Source of the DNA: Coprobacter tertius
GTDB taxonomy: Bacteria > Bacteroidota > Bacteroidia > Bacteroidales > Coprobacteraceae
Length of the DNA: 64,000 bases
NCBI RefSeq assembly: GCF_024330105.1
Contig: NZ_JANDHW010000001.1
Span: 124,001 to 188,000, forward strand
Reading direction: 5' to 3'
Below, piece after piece: positions 8,981 to 18,729 of this stretch; position 1 is the first letter of the stretch, and every line of letters starts with the position of its first letter. Both the position numbers and the translations under genes were made by a program. Under the pieces are notes generated by a model. It ran no database searches. It saw only the letters and a program-made list of their open reading frames with translations, and had not been told where the DNA came from.

Positions 8981-11146
8981 TTATTTTAGATAATCGTTGA
9001 AGTATCGGGTGATTTTTTCATGCAGATGTACCCTGTCGAGCCCGATAACATTATGTTCGTGTCCCGGATAAACAAAATAATCGGGATATGTGCGGGCTTT
9101 AACGCAATGATCGAGGAAGCTGAGGCTGTGTTGCATTACGACGACCGGGTCCTGATCACCGTGTATAAGTAATAAATGACCCTTTAGGTTACCGGCATAA
9201 TTATTTAGATTCGATTTTTCGTATCCTTCGGGATTATTTTGCGGAGTTCCCATATACCGTTCACCATACATTACTTCGTAGTATTTCCAATCGATTACCG
9301 GTCCTCCAGCCACCCCTACTTTGAATGTTTCGGGATAGTGTGTCATCAGGTAGGTAGTCATAAATCCACCGAAACTCCAGCCATGGACTCCCATACGCTC
9401 TTGATCGACATACGGCAGTGATTTCAGAAAAGCCACTCCTCTCATCTGATCTTTTCCTTCAATTTCTCCTAAACGACGGTGAGGTGCGCTTTCGAATTCA
9501 AGGCCTCGGTTATTCGAACCACGTCCGTCTACGCTAAAAACGATATACCCGTTTTGGGCCATATATATATCCCATCCCCGAACATCCCACATCCAGGTAT
9601 CATGTATCATTTGGGCATGAGGGCCTCCGTAAACATAAATTACAGTCGGATATTTTTTTTGAGGATCGAATCCTACCGGTTTTATAAGCCGGTAATAAAG
9701 GTCGGTTGAGTCGTCGTCTGCTTTGATGGTGCCACAGGTAATTTCGGGAAATCCGTATCCTTTATAAGGATCGGCCGCTTGGTAAAGCGTATTATTTTTC
9801 CCCGATTTCAGGTCATAGAACCGCTGTATGCGAGGGGTAGAATGATTAGAATAGTTATCGATAAGATAGCGGCCTGATTCGCTGACGATTGCCGAGTGTA
9901 CGCCATTTTCCTGTGTAAGCCGGTTGTATTTTCCGTTTTTAAAGTTCAGTTTGTAATAATGTACTTCGAGTGGCGATTTTTCGGTTGCTGTAAAATAAAT
10001 ATTCTCTCCTTTTTTATCGATTTCGGCATTTAAAACTTCCCACGGTCCTGTCGTAAGCTGTTTTATGAGTTTTCCCGTAGTATCGTATAGATACATGTGC
10101 CTGTAACCGTTTCGACGCGAAAGCAAGATGAACCGGTCACTTTTACCCGGTATGAAAAGAATCGGGTGTTCGGGTTCTGTATATTTTTTGCTGCTGTCGG
10201 TAAACAGGGTTCGCAATCGTTTCCCTGTTTCGCTGCTGTAAACGACGAGAGAACAGGTGTCTTGCCCGCGATTTACTTCCTGAAGGTATATTTCTTTTTC
10301 GTCGGGAGACCAGCTTATATTGGTAAGATATCGGTCTTTGGGAGCTCCCGTTTTTAAGAAAACCATGCTTTTATCCGCAGGTCTGTATACCCCGATCGTG
10401 GTTTGATGGCTTTTCATTCCGACCATGGGGTATTTTATATTGATGAGTTTTCCCTCCCGTGCCGAAATATCGACGAGCGGATAGTTTCCTACCATGCTTT
10501 CATCCATACGGTAAAAAGCTAATGCGTTTCCCTGAGGTGACCAGTAAGTTCCTTTTTTAAGGCCGAATTCATTCCGGTAAACTCTTTCCGATCCGAACAG
10601 TATATCCGGTTTATTTTCTTTTGCGATACAGGTACGATTTCCATCTGCTTCGATAAGATAGAGGCCCGATCCGTTGGTGACTGCATAACTGTTCAGTTTC
10701 GGGTTGATATCTTTGTTGGTATCTCCTTTTTCGAATCGGTATGAATAAACGATTTTTTTCTGATCGGGAGAATAAACAAACGAATGGCTATCGTGATCGA
10801 AACGGATAAATGTGTTTTTATCGACCGATGCGACGGTTATAAAGGGTAATCGTTTTAATTTTTTGCTGTTTGTTTCGGTATTTTCGAGAGCCTCTTGCAG
10901 GTCGGTTTTCGTTACCCAGACATGTTTTTTATGGGCAGGATTTATTTTGTACAGAGTGTCGTTTTGTACAAACAGATAATGATCGCCTATAAAACGCAGT
11001 TGTTTCAATTCTTTAGAAGATGGTGAAAATTTGGCATAATTTTTTCCGCCCGGAATAAGGTCGTCGAGCGTAAAGGTTTTATCCTGTGCCATTAACGGTA
11101 TAACGGTATTTATGAGAATGATAATGAAATAAAAAATGCGTTTCAT
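8981..11146 (-). CDS. Secreted S9 family dipeptidyl-peptidase IV-like protease
   Basis: The 721-residue protein has a Sec signal peptide ending near MAQDK, a DPP-IV N-terminal beta-propeller of about 450 residues, and a C-terminal alpha/beta-hydrolase domain. The catalytic triad is visible: Ser in GWSFGGF near residue 589, Asp in HGDQDPV, and His in GHEHNV. Relatives in Bacteroidetes cut X-Pro or X-Ala dipeptides from peptide ends in the periplasm or at the surface. The paired glutamates that fix the substrate amino group in DPP-IV could correspond to the YRMDES segment, but this is weaker. Gaps of 18 and 23 bp to the neighbours place it inside the cysE-to-dedA operon. Confidence 0.93.
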   Translation of the reverse strand: MKRIFYFIIILINTVIPLMAQDKTFTLDDLIPGGKNYAKFSPSSKELKQLRFIGDHYLFVQNDTLYKINPAHKKHVWVTKTDLQEALENTETNSKKLKRLPFITVASVDKNTFIRFDHDSHSFVYSPDQKKIVYSYRFEKGDTNKDINPKLNSYAVTNGSGLYLIEADGNRTCIAKENKPDILFGSERVYRNEFGLKKGTYWSPQGNALAFYRMDESMVGNYPLVDISAREGKLINIKYPMVGMKSHQTTIGVYRPADKSMVFLKTGAPKDRYLTNISWSPDEKEIYLQEVNRGQDTCSLVVYSSETGKRLRTLFTDSSKKYTEPEHPILFIPGKSDRFILLSRRNGYRHMYLYDTTGKLIKQLTTGPWEVLNAEIDKKGENIYFTATEKSPLEVHYYKLNFKNGKYNRLTQENGVHSAIVSESGRYLIDNYSNHSTPRIQRFYDLKSGKNNTLYQAADPYKGYGFPEITCGTIKADDDSTDLYYRLIKPVGFDPQKKYPTVIYVYGGPHAQMIHDTWMWDVRGWDIYMAQNGYIVFSVDGRGSNNRGLEFESAPHRRLGEIEGKDQMRGVAFLKSLPYVDQERMGVHGWSFGGFMTTYLMTHYPETFKVGVAGGPVIDWKYYEVMYGERYMGTPQNNPEGYEKSNLNNYAGNLKGHLLLIHGDQDPVVVMQHSLSFLDHCVKARTYPDYFVYPGHEHNVIGLDRVHLHEKITRYFNDYLK

Positions 11147-11164
11147 TGATTGGATATAAACAAG

Positions 11165-12871
11165 TTAATTGTCAGTTTTATTGTTTTTATCGTTGTTTTT
11201 TCGGTAAGGAGATTTTCCGTCGCGTTTTCCGAATGGTTTGTTATCTTTATTTCGCGAAAAGTTGTTTTCCCGTTTTCCCGATGGTTTGTTGTTTCTGTTT
11301 TCGTATGGTTTTCGATCGGATCTGCCTGCTTTTTTATCTGTTAGACCAGAAGGAGTCTGACGAAACATGTTGTTTTTTTCTTCTTTTTCTCGATCTTTTC
11401 TCACGCGTTCGAGATTTTTATCTCGTAATTTTTTCCATCCTGGACGGTTATCTACTTCGGGGTCTTCTATCGATGGAAGTCTGAAACGTACGAATTTTTC
11501 TATGGCCTCTTCTCCGTGAAGAATTTCGGGACGGCGATTCTCTCCTGTTTCCGTATCTTGACCGGCCGATTGCCGTTCTTTGTTCTCTTTCGGAGTATAT
11601 TTTCTTTTTTCTTCCGAAGGTTTTGAGAACGTATTTCGTGAGTCTGAACGGCTTTCTCTTTTACGTATAGTTCCAGGGGTGAATTCTTCTGAACGGTTTT
11701 CTCTGAATCCTCCGGTATCACGTTTGAAATCTTTGTATTTTCCTTCGAATATTTCATATTTTCTGTACTGGCATTCGAGGGCTCCGTTCATAAGTTCTAT
11801 TTTAATAGCCGGTTTCAGACCTATTTTTTCGAAACATTCGTCACGATAACTGATGATCCATGCGTCGTAACCTCTGAATACGTGCTTCAATTGTGAACCG
11901 ATCATTTCGTACAATCCTAAAAGGTCTTGTGTGGAGATACGCTCACCATAAGGAGGATTAGTTACTAATATTGCATTTTCGGGAGCTTCTTCGTAACGCT
12001 GGAATGGCGTTACTTTAAGATCGATATATTTTGTCATCCCGGCGCTTTTTATATTACGCTCGGCAATAGAGATGGCTTTTGGAGAAATGTCCGAGCCATA
12101 TATTTTATATTCGAAATTTTTTTCGTTCGAATCATCGTTGTAAATTTTATCGAAAAGCTCCTCGTCGTAATCATTCCATTTTTCGAACGCAAAATCTTTT
12201 CGGTAAATACCCGGGGGAGTATTGGTTGCTATAAGTGCGGCTTCGATTAGTAGTGTACCCGAGCCACACATAGGATCGATAAAGTTTTTATCTCCCTTCC
12301 ATCCTGTTTTGAGTATCATTCCCGCAGCCAGAACTTCATTGATAGGCGCTTCGGTTTGTTCCACTCGATATCCCCGTTTGTGTAACGATTCGCCCGAACT
12401 GTCGAGTGAAAGCGTACAGTTATGTTGTGATATATGCAGATTGAGTATAAGATCGGCATTGTTGATGCGTACCGAAGGACGGTCTCCGTTTTTTTCGGTA
12501 AAATAGTCTACGATTGCGTCTTTTGTACGGTAGGTAACAAATTTTGAATGTTTAAATTCCTCGGAATAAACCACCGAATCGATAGAAAAGGTTTTACCGA
12601 TTGAGAGATACTTCTCCCAGTCGAATTGTTTAATTTTTTCGTAAACTTCGTCGGTATTGTTTGCGGTGAATTTATAAATCGGTTTCAGAATGCGCAAAGC
12701 TGTTCTCAGATATAAGTTCGCTTTATACAGCAGTTCCTGATTACCCGAGAAAGATACCATACGACGCCCTATTTCGACGTTCTCACCACCTAATCGAGTA
12801 ATCTCTTCGGCCAATACATCTTCCAGCCCCTGAAAAGTTTTAGCGATAATTTCAAATTTTTCGTTTTTCAC
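11165..12871 (-). CDS. THUMP-domain class I SAM-dependent RNA methyltransferase (RlmL-like) with basic disordered tail
   Basis: Residues 1-375 form a standard RlmL/Trm-like 23S rRNA guanine-N2 methyltransferase: N-terminal ferredoxin-like and THUMP parts (FEIIAKTFQGLEDVL), then the SAM motif DPMCGSGTLLIEA and the catalytic TNPPYGER. Beyond about residue 375 there is a tail of nearly 190 residues rich in Lys, Arg, Asn, Asp and Gly, with repeated RDGK, NKPSGKR and DNKPFGKR-like words, predicted to be disordered and RNA-binding. The start is a GTG at 12871; an in-frame stop lies only 15 bases upstream, and the GTG gives the family's usual N-terminus. It follows cysE by 31 bp. Confidence 0.9.
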   Translation of the reverse strand: MKNEKFEIIAKTFQGLEDVLAEEITRLGGENVEIGRRMVSFSGNQELLYKANLYLRTALRILKPIYKFTANNTDEVYEKIKQFDWEKYLSIGKTFSIDSVVYSEEFKHSKFVTYRTKDAIVDYFTEKNGDRPSVRINNADLILNLHISQHNCTLSLDSSGESLHKRGYRVEQTEAPINEVLAAGMILKTGWKGDKNFIDPMCGSGTLLIEAALIATNTPPGIYRKDFAFEKWNDYDEELFDKIYNDDSNEKNFEYKIYGSDISPKAISIAERNIKSAGMTKYIDLKVTPFQRYEEAPENAILVTNPPYGERISTQDLLGLYEMIGSQLKHVFRGYDAWIISYRDECFEKIGLKPAIKIELMNGALECQYRKYEIFEGKYKDFKRDTGGFRENRSEEFTPGTIRKRESRSDSRNTFSKPSEEKRKYTPKENKERQSAGQDTETGENRRPEILHGEEAIEKFVRFRLPSIEDPEVDNRPGWKKLRDKNLERVRKDREKEEKNNMFRQTPSGLTDKKAGRSDRKPYENRNNKPSGKRENNFSRNKDNKPFGKRDGKSPYRKNNDKNNKTDN

Positions 12872-12902
12872 CCTGATATCGTATTATGTATCTGTTAATT
12901 GA

Positions 12903-13817
12903 TTATTTATTTTTTTCGGTTTGTCTCGAGCGGGTCTGCATTACTTTGTCTCCCGGTTCTACATTCTCGGTGACCCAAATGTTACCGCCGATTATTGCAC
13001 CTTCGCCTATAACGATACGCCCGAGTATAGTCGCATTCGAATAAATTATGACATTGTCTTCGATGATGGGATGGCGGGGTATTCCTTTAATCGGGTTTCC
13101 TTCGGCATCGAGTGGAAAACTTCTGGCACCAAGGGTTACACCTTGGTATATTTTAACATTGTTGCCGATAATCGCTGTTGCTCCGATCACGACACCCGTT
13201 CCGTGATCTATCGTGAAATAGTTGCCTATAGTTGCGGCCGGATGAATATCGATTCCGGTTTCGGAATGTGCCATTTCGGAAATCATTCGGGGGATGAGAG
13301 GTACCCCGAGTTTGAGCAACTCATGAGCGATACGGTGGTTGCTGATAGCCCGTATAGCAGGATAGCAGAAAATAACTTCTCCGTAACTTTCGGCAGCGGG
13401 GTCCCCGTTATAAGCGGCAATTACATCGGTTGTCAGTATTTTTCTCAGTTCGGGAAGATAGGCGATAAATTCAGCGGTTTTTTCTACCGATTTTTCGCGC
13501 ATTCCTTCGAGGCTTACATATTTGCTTCGGTCGCAGGCAAAACATAAGCCTGCGAGAATCTGTTCAGAAAGTAATTCGAACAACTTTTCGGTATTTACTC
13601 CCAGATAATAAGTTATGGTACGGCGGTTTACGTTGGAATGGCCGTAATAGCCCGGAAAGAGTATGGCCCGGCACAGTTCGATGATTTCGTGCAATACTTT
13701 TTCAGAAGGATAGGGTTCTCCGTCGTGATGCTGGTGGCATAATAACTTAAACGACTCGTACTCCGACAGTTTTGTTACCGTAGAAGTAATGGTATCTGAG
13801 TATTTGTGCAGGTTCAT
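12903..13817 (-). CDS. cysE: Serine O-acetyltransferase
   Basis: The protein transfers acetyl from acetyl-CoA to serine, giving O-acetylserine for cysteine synthesis. It has 304 residues: a helical N-terminal domain, then a left-handed beta-helix from about residue 190 with GIDIHPAATIG, IDHGTGVVIGATAIIGNNVKI and YQGVTLGARSF, the usual active-site region of the EpsC/SrpH-type serine acetyltransferases. The lysine-rich C-terminus is short. No cysteine synthase gene is adjacent. A minus-strand TAACTTTG motif 32 bp upstream of the start makes this the likely first gene of the operon running to 6199. Confidence 0.93.
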   Translation of the reverse strand: MNLHKYSDTITSTVTKLSEYESFKLLCHQHHDGEPYPSEKVLHEIIELCRAILFPGYYGHSNVNRRTITYYLGVNTEKLFELLSEQILAGLCFACDRSKYVSLEGMREKSVEKTAEFIAYLPELRKILTTDVIAAYNGDPAAESYGEVIFCYPAIRAISNHRIAHELLKLGVPLIPRMISEMAHSETGIDIHPAATIGNYFTIDHGTGVVIGATAIIGNNVKIYQGVTLGARSFPLDAEGNPIKGIPRHPIIEDNVIIYSNATILGRIVIGEGAIIGGNIWVTENVEPGDKVMQTRSRQTEKNK

Positions 13818-13848
13818 TCCGGGTTCAGTTTAAAATTAGCCTAAGTTG

Positions 13849-13856
13849 CAAAGTTA
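13849..13856 (-). promoter_or_regulatory. Predicted -7 box (TAACTTTG) for the cysE operon
   Basis: On the minus strand this matches the Bacteroidetes -7 consensus TAnnTTTG. Transcription would begin about 25-30 bases before the cysE ATG. No clear -33 TTTG partner is present. Confidence 0.5.
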
Positions 13857-13930
13857 TAACAAAACCGTGAATATTTAGGTTTTATAACGAAAAAGAAACA
13901 CACGGCAAAGTATATTTTAGGGATGTGTCG

Positions 13931-13938
13931 TATCTTTG
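13931..13938 (+). promoter_or_regulatory. Predicted -7 box (TATCTTTG) for the GNAT-nitrilase gene
   Basis: This is a full match to TAnnTTTG, 27 bases before the ATG at 13966, in the divergent gap with cysE. The -33 element is weak. Confidence 0.55.
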
Positions 13939-13965
13939 CATATTGTTTTTTAAATCTGTCCTGTT

Positions 13966-15501
13966 ATGGAACCATCGCATAAAATCAACAAAGTAGAAAT
14001 AAGAAATCTTCAGATAACCGATTATACTCAGCTTTCGCAATCGTTCAAAAGAGTATATAATGACGGGTCGGACGTATTCTGGACTCATAAGCAGATAGAA
14101 AAACTGATCGATATTTTTCCCGAAGGACAATTTGTAACGGTTGTCGATGAAAAGATCGTAGGTTGTGCTCTTTCTATTATCGTCGATTACGATATGGTAA
14201 AAAACGATCATACTTATGCTAAAGTAACGGGTGACGAGACTTTTTCGACCCACAATCCTAATGGAAATATTCTTTACGGAATAGAAGTGTTTATTCATCC
14301 CGAGTACCGGGGATTGCGTTTAGGGCGTCGTATGTACGATTATCGGAAAGAGTTGTGTGAAAGGCTTAATTTGAAATCAATTATGTTTGGCGGACGTATT
14401 CCTAATTATCATAAATATGCTGATACGTTACGGCCGAAAGAATACATTCAGCAGGTGAAAAAGAAAGAGATTTTCGATCCGGTTCTTACCTTTCAGCTTT
14501 CTAATGATTTTCATGTGCGCAAGGTGATGACCAATTATTTGCCGAATGATGAGGAGTCGAAACATTTCGCAACTCTTTTGCAATGGGATAATATATATTA
14601 TACGCCTCCTACGCAAGAATTTAAAGTTGATAAGTCGACGGTACGTCTCGGGTTAGTACAGTGGCAGATGCGACCTTATAAAAGCCTCGATGATGTTTTT
14701 GAGCAGGTAGAATTTTTCGTTGATTCGGTTTCAGACTATAAAAGCGACTTTATACTTTTTCCTGAATATTTTAATGCTCCTTTGATGGCCCGTTTCAACC
14801 ATCAGGGAGAGTCGGAAGCGATTAGGGGCTTGGCGCAATATACCGATGAAATGCGCGAACGTTTTGTAAATTTAGCGATCAGTTATAATATAAATATCAT
14901 TACAGGCAGTATGCCGCTGATACGTGACGACGGATTGTATAATGTCGGTTTTTTGTGCCGTCGCGACGGGAGTTACGATATGTATGAAAAAATACATGTT
15001 ACGCCCGACGAGATAAAAAGTTGGGGGTTGTCGGGCGGGAATATCGTGCAAACTTTCGATACGGATTGTGCCAAGATAGGTATTCTTATTTGTTATGATG
15101 TAGAATTTCCCGAATTATCCCGTATCATGGCGGAACAGGGAATGCAGATACTTTTCGTGCCATTCCTTACCGATACTCAGAATGCCTATTCCCGGGTAAG
15201 AGTATGTGCCCAGGCCAGGGCGATCGAAAACGAATGTTTTGTGGCGATTGCGGGTTCGGTGGGTAATTTGCCCCGGGTACATAATATGGATATCCAATAC
15301 GCCCAATCGGGGGTATTTACTCCTTGTGATTTTGCTTTTCCAACCGATGGAAAACGGGCCGAAGCGACTCCGAATACCGAAATGATACTGATTTCGGATG
15401 TCGATCTCGATTTGCTCAATGAATTACATACTTATGGCAGTGTGCGTAATTTGAGAGATCGCCGTCATGATTTGTATGACTTGAGATTAAAGAAAAAATA
15501 A
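13966..15501 (+). CDS. GNAT acetyltransferase-carbon-nitrogen hydrolase fusion
   Basis: This 511-residue protein joins two enzymes. Residues 10-210 are a GNAT-like domain, with the acetyl-CoA-binding stretch EYRGLRLGRRMYDYRKEL. From about residue 224 a nitrilase-superfamily domain starts (VRLGLVQWQMRP) with all three catalytic residues: Glu267 in FPEYFN, Lys342 in EKIHVTP and Cys376 in ICYDVEFPE. Nitrilase-superfamily enzymes hydrolyse amides or nitriles, so the fusion may acylate an amine and hydrolyse an amide in one pathway; the substrate cannot be read from the sequence. It is transcribed alone, converging with the WbqC gene 3 bp later. Confidence 0.88.
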   Translation: MEPSHKINKVEIRNLQITDYTQLSQSFKRVYNDGSDVFWTHKQIEKLIDIFPEGQFVTVVDEKIVGCALSIIVDYDMVKNDHTYAKVTGDETFSTHNPNGNILYGIEVFIHPEYRGLRLGRRMYDYRKELCERLNLKSIMFGGRIPNYHKYADTLRPKEYIQQVKKKEIFDPVLTFQLSNDFHVRKVMTNYLPNDEESKHFATLLQWDNIYYTPPTQEFKVDKSTVRLGLVQWQMRPYKSLDDVFEQVEFFVDSVSDYKSDFILFPEYFNAPLMARFNHQGESEAIRGLAQYTDEMRERFVNLAISYNINIITGSMPLIRDDGLYNVGFLCRRDGSYDMYEKIHVTPDEIKSWGLSGGNIVQTFDTDCAKIGILICYDVEFPELSRIMAEQGMQILFVPFLTDTQNAYSRVRVCAQARAIENECFVAIAGSVGNLPRVHNMDIQYAQSGVFTPCDFAFPTDGKRAEATPNTEMILISDVDLDLLNELHTYGSVRNLRDRRHDLYDLRLKKK

Positions 15502-15504
15502 TTC

Positions 15505-16128
15505 TTACCGTTGTAGAGTAAGTAGGGCTTCAGGGCCAGTGTTGAAAAGCAGATCGATGATGCTCATATCGGGAATGAACCCGTGCCGATCTGCAAATAC
15601 CTGATAATAAGGCTGGGCGACAAAACCTGTATCGACCGGATGCTTGGGGTGTATTGCTTCCCTGAAGTCGGTTTCATCGGGTTCGAATACAGTTTTATAC
15701 TCTGGAGAGTAGGTAATATCCGGGTTTATTCCCAAGAGGCTGCAAATCGTTTCCCGTAATGATTCGTTGAAATCGAAAAGAAATTTTCCGGCCGCATTAT
15801 TTTTATAAAAAGGGAAGAAATCGTCTTGATAATATTCGAAAAAGGGAGTCGAGCTATAAGCCGAAACAATAGCGTTCCAATGCAGGTGTTGCCAATTGTC
15901 ATGCGAAGAGATACGGATATCTCTGGTAGGACATTTCCCGGTTGTCGGTTTCTCTACAGGTATCGATAAGGGCATTATACCGTTCGCCGCGATAATATTA
16001 CACCGGTTACGATAAGTTTGTTTTATATAATATCCCCAGGCATCTATTTCGATGTATTCGCAGTTAAATAATTCGTAATAGTACGAGATAGGGGCGAGGT
16101 AAGCTGTATTCAAGCAGATACGGGTCAT
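15505..16128 (-). CDS. WbqC family protein
   Basis: The 207-residue protein has the WbqC pattern, including LNTAYLAPISYYYEL near the start, the IDAWGYYIKQTYRNRCNI segment, IPVEKPTTGK, and WQHLHWNAIVSAYSSTPFFEYY. WbqC-like proteins are found in O-antigen and glycan loci, but their reaction is not established. Here the gene is the last of dapB-lepB-lepB2-wbqC, only 5 bp after the pseudo-signal peptidase, an association that points away from O-antigen work and toward a general envelope role. The latter is inference. Confidence 0.85.
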   Translation of the reverse strand: MTRICLNTAYLAPISYYYELFNCEYIEIDAWGYYIKQTYRNRCNIIAANGIMPLSIPVEKPTTGKCPTRDIRISSHDNWQHLHWNAIVSAYSSTPFFEYYQDDFFPFYKNNAAGKFLFDFNESLRETICSLLGINPDITYSPEYKTVFEPDETDFREAIHPKHPVDTGFVAQPYYQVFADRHGFIPDMSIIDLLFNTGPEALLTLQR

Positions 16129-16133
16129 GAAAA

Positions 16134-17144
16134 TTAGTTTTTGCTGACGGGTTTAAATGTACGGGTGGGACGTAACGATTCATAAAAAGGTTTATCGGGA
16201 TTTGTAGAGAACCAAATGCGCTTAGCTTTTCCTATAAGGTGAGATTGGGGAACAGCGCCGAAAGTACGGGAATCGATAGCGTTTTCCCGGTTATCGCCCA
16301 TCATCCAATAATAGGGTTGTGAAAACCGGAACCAGGATACTTCTCGCCCTTTTTCATAGAGTCGGTTCTCTTTTTTTATGATTTGTCGTCCTTCATGCAG
16401 CATTAGTAACGGATACAGGAATTTTATATTATCGGGGGTAATTTGTACCGGTTGTCCTGGCCGGGGCAATATTATTGTAAAATTATTTCGTTTCAGATGT
16501 ACGGGATTCAGTATATTCTTATTCTTTGCCGAGTTGTGTAAAATATAATATTGCATTTTCGTGAAAAAACGCAGGCGGTTTCCTTTTAGTTGTTGGTATC
16601 CCGGGTCGGAAATTTCGTTATGTTTTAGCAGCGCCGAAAGTTCGGATTCGAGTGAATCGGGAGTGAGGTATGCCTCCATGGTTAATGGGGGTTGTGCGCT
16701 TTCTTTTCCATTGATAAAAAGTCTTCCTTCCTGCATGCTTATCGTGTCTCCCGGTAATCCGATACAACGTCCTACTGCGATTTTTCGGCGATCGATGGGG
16801 GTGGTTTCGTCGATAGGATCGGGACGGTTGAAAACGACGATATCGTTTCGGGAAGCTTCTTTATCGAAAAGGCGAAAATAGGGTAACCTCACTGAAGATA
16901 AATATGATCTTGAATTAAACACAGTAATCGAGTCATGTAAAAATGGAATCGAGAAAGGGGTTACAGGTAAACGCAGGCCATAGTTCCATTTTCCGACCAT
17001 GATATTATCGCCGGGTAATAATGTCCCTTCCATTTGTCCTGACGATATACGGTATAATTCACCTCCCAGATTACGGATGATCCAAATAACGATAATAATG
17101 AGGATCATCCATTTCCAGTAGACTCGTTTTTTCCTTTTAGCCAT
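16134..17144 (-). CDS. Signal peptidase I-like protein lacking the Ser/Lys dyad (likely pseudo-peptidase)
   Basis: The 336-residue protein has one N-terminal membrane helix (about residues 12-25) and the S26 fold, with the boxes around GDNIMVGKWNYG, RNDIVVFNRP, RCIGLPGD and YYWMMGDNREN...DSR. The residues needed for catalysis are changed. Where E. coli LepB has Ser90 (PSGSM), this has SSGQM with Gln37. Where LepB has Lys145 (YIKR), this has AVGR with Gly125. The Ser of GDNRDNS is Ala. It should therefore not cut signal peptides by the known mechanism. It lies 23 bp after an intact lepB, so a scaffold, chaperone or regulatory role with that enzyme is possible but unproven. Confidence 0.85.
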   Translation of the reverse strand: MAKRKKRVYWKWMILIIIVIWIIRNLGGELYRISSGQMEGTLLPGDNIMVGKWNYGLRLPVTPFSIPFLHDSITVFNSRSYLSSVRLPYFRLFDKEASRNDIVVFNRPDPIDETTPIDRRKIAVGRCIGLPGDTISMQEGRLFINGKESAQPPLTMEAYLTPDSLESELSALLKHNEISDPGYQQLKGNRLRFFTKMQYYILHNSAKNKNILNPVHLKRNNFTIILPRPGQPVQITPDNIKFLYPLLMLHEGRQIIKKENRLYEKGREVSWFRFSQPYYWMMGDNRENAIDSRTFGAVPQSHLIGKAKRIWFSTNPDKPFYESLRPTRTFKPVSKN

Positions 17145-17167
17145 ACCTTTCCCGATACTTACAACGG

Positions 17168-18712
17168 TTAGTCTTTACCTATTCTTTTAAATAGCCGGTT
17201 AAACCGGATACGTCCGTCGAACAGGCTGCGGTCTTTATCGATAGATAACCATACAAACAAGGGTTTACCCACAACGTGGTCTTCGGGTACAAATCCCCAG
17301 TAACGACTGTCGGCCGATTTGTCCCGGTTGTCGCCCATCATCCAATAGTAGTCCATTTTAAACGTGTACGAGTCGGCCGGTTTGTCGTTGATATATATCA
17401 CGCTATCTTTTACCTGAAGCTTATTACCTTCGTAGTTACGGATAATGCGTTCGTAAATTGGTAAAATATCGGTCGTCAGTTTAAGGGTACTTCCCTTGGC
17501 TGGAATCCATATTGGGCCGTAATCAGAACGAGTCCATTGCGGCCGGAAACCGATAGGATATACGTCACCTCCGAGAATTCCCGGTTCGGGTATAACCTCG
17601 GTTACAAAATTGTATTTTTTTATATTTGCCAGTGATTCCTGAGTAAGCGGGAATTCATATACAGGGTTATATGTTCCGTTTGCATTAGGTTTTATTCCTA
17701 CATATTCGAAAAGGCCTGTCGGGTTACCATCCCGGTTGAGAAGCTGACGATCTTCGACGCTGATATTCAAGTCTCGGTAATTTTGTTCGTTAAATAAGGT
17801 TCCGTTGGTAACTACGAGGTAGTTTTGTTGTAGTTCTTTGGGATTTTTCAACTCTTTCCCGTTGATATATACCAGATTATTACGCATCGAAAGAGTATCT
17901 CCCGGCATGCCTATACAGCGTTTTACATAGTTTTCACGACGGTCGACGGGGCGGTATACGATATCTCCGAATCTCGCTTTGTCGCGGTTTACGATTTTTC
18001 GTCCTTCCTCGAAACAAAGTTCTGCGAATTCGGGAGTTTGTTCGATATTGTCGAAGCCCGGTATTCCCGAGGAAAGAAGTCTTTTTCCTTCATTAAAACA
18101 ATTGGTATAATAGTCGGGGTTCTGAGCCAGTATAGCCACCGTATCTCCTGCCGGGAAGTTAAATACCACAATATCGTTACGTTCTACTTTTCCTGTTCCC
18201 TTGAGACGGTGGTAGGGCCATTGAGGCCATTCGATATATGATTTGGTATTTATAACAGGTAATGTATGCTGGGCTAAAGGGAAGGAGAGAGGGGTATTGG
18301 GCACCCTCGGTCCGAAACTCAGCTTGCTTACAAAAAGATAATCTCCGACCAGCAATGATTTTTCTAAAGAGGAGGACGGTATTTTATAGTTTTGGAAAAA
18401 GAACGTGTTGATGAGGTATACAGCCACTAATGCATACAGAATTGCATCTACCCATTCCATTGTTTTCCGGAAAACCGAATTTTTTGAGGTTCTCCAAAAT
18501 CCCCAGGGAATAAAACGTGAAATATATACATCGAAAAAAAGAACGATTAGCAGTAATACCGTATAGTTCCCCAGCCAAATTGCAAAAGCGATAACGGCCA
18601 GTGAAGCGAGTGCGAAACGTACCCAACGTGAAGTTTTAATTCCTTTGAAACGATTTTCTTTATCTTCATTTTTCACATCGGGAGAGATATTTTCGTTTTG
18701 TTTGGTTTCCAT
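17168..18712 (-). CDS. lepB: Signal peptidase I
   Basis: This is the active-looking copy, 514 residues, much longer than E. coli LepB (324). It has two or three N-terminal membrane segments (about residues 32-65 and 88-106), then the serine box IPSSSLEKSLLVGD with Ser115 and the lysine box YVKRCIGMPGD with Lys264, followed by YYWMMGDNRDKSADSR. The extra length lies mainly between the serine and lysine boxes (about residues 190-255) and after the lysine box. It removes signal peptides from exported proteins at the periplasmic face of the inner membrane. It is 17 bp after dapB. Confidence 0.93.
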   Translation of the reverse strand: METKQNENISPDVKNEDKENRFKGIKTSRWVRFALASLAVIAFAIWLGNYTVLLLIVLFFDVYISRFIPWGFWRTSKNSVFRKTMEWVDAILYALVAVYLINTFFFQNYKIPSSSLEKSLLVGDYLFVSKLSFGPRVPNTPLSFPLAQHTLPVINTKSYIEWPQWPYHRLKGTGKVERNDIVVFNFPAGDTVAILAQNPDYYTNCFNEGKRLLSSGIPGFDNIEQTPEFAELCFEEGRKIVNRDKARFGDIVYRPVDRRENYVKRCIGMPGDTLSMRNNLVYINGKELKNPKELQQNYLVVTNGTLFNEQNYRDLNISVEDRQLLNRDGNPTGLFEYVGIKPNANGTYNPVYEFPLTQESLANIKKYNFVTEVIPEPGILGGDVYPIGFRPQWTRSDYGPIWIPAKGSTLKLTTDILPIYERIIRNYEGNKLQVKDSVIYINDKPADSYTFKMDYYWMMGDNRDKSADSRYWGFVPEDHVVGKPLFVWLSIDKDRSLFDGRIRFNRLFKRIGKD

Positions 18713-18729
18713 TATATATCGTTTATTAA

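Noticed and set aside
12921-13547. 208-residue frame antisense to cysE
   Set aside because: It lies wholly opposite a well-conserved gene and has no recognisable domain; it is a shadow of codon bias.
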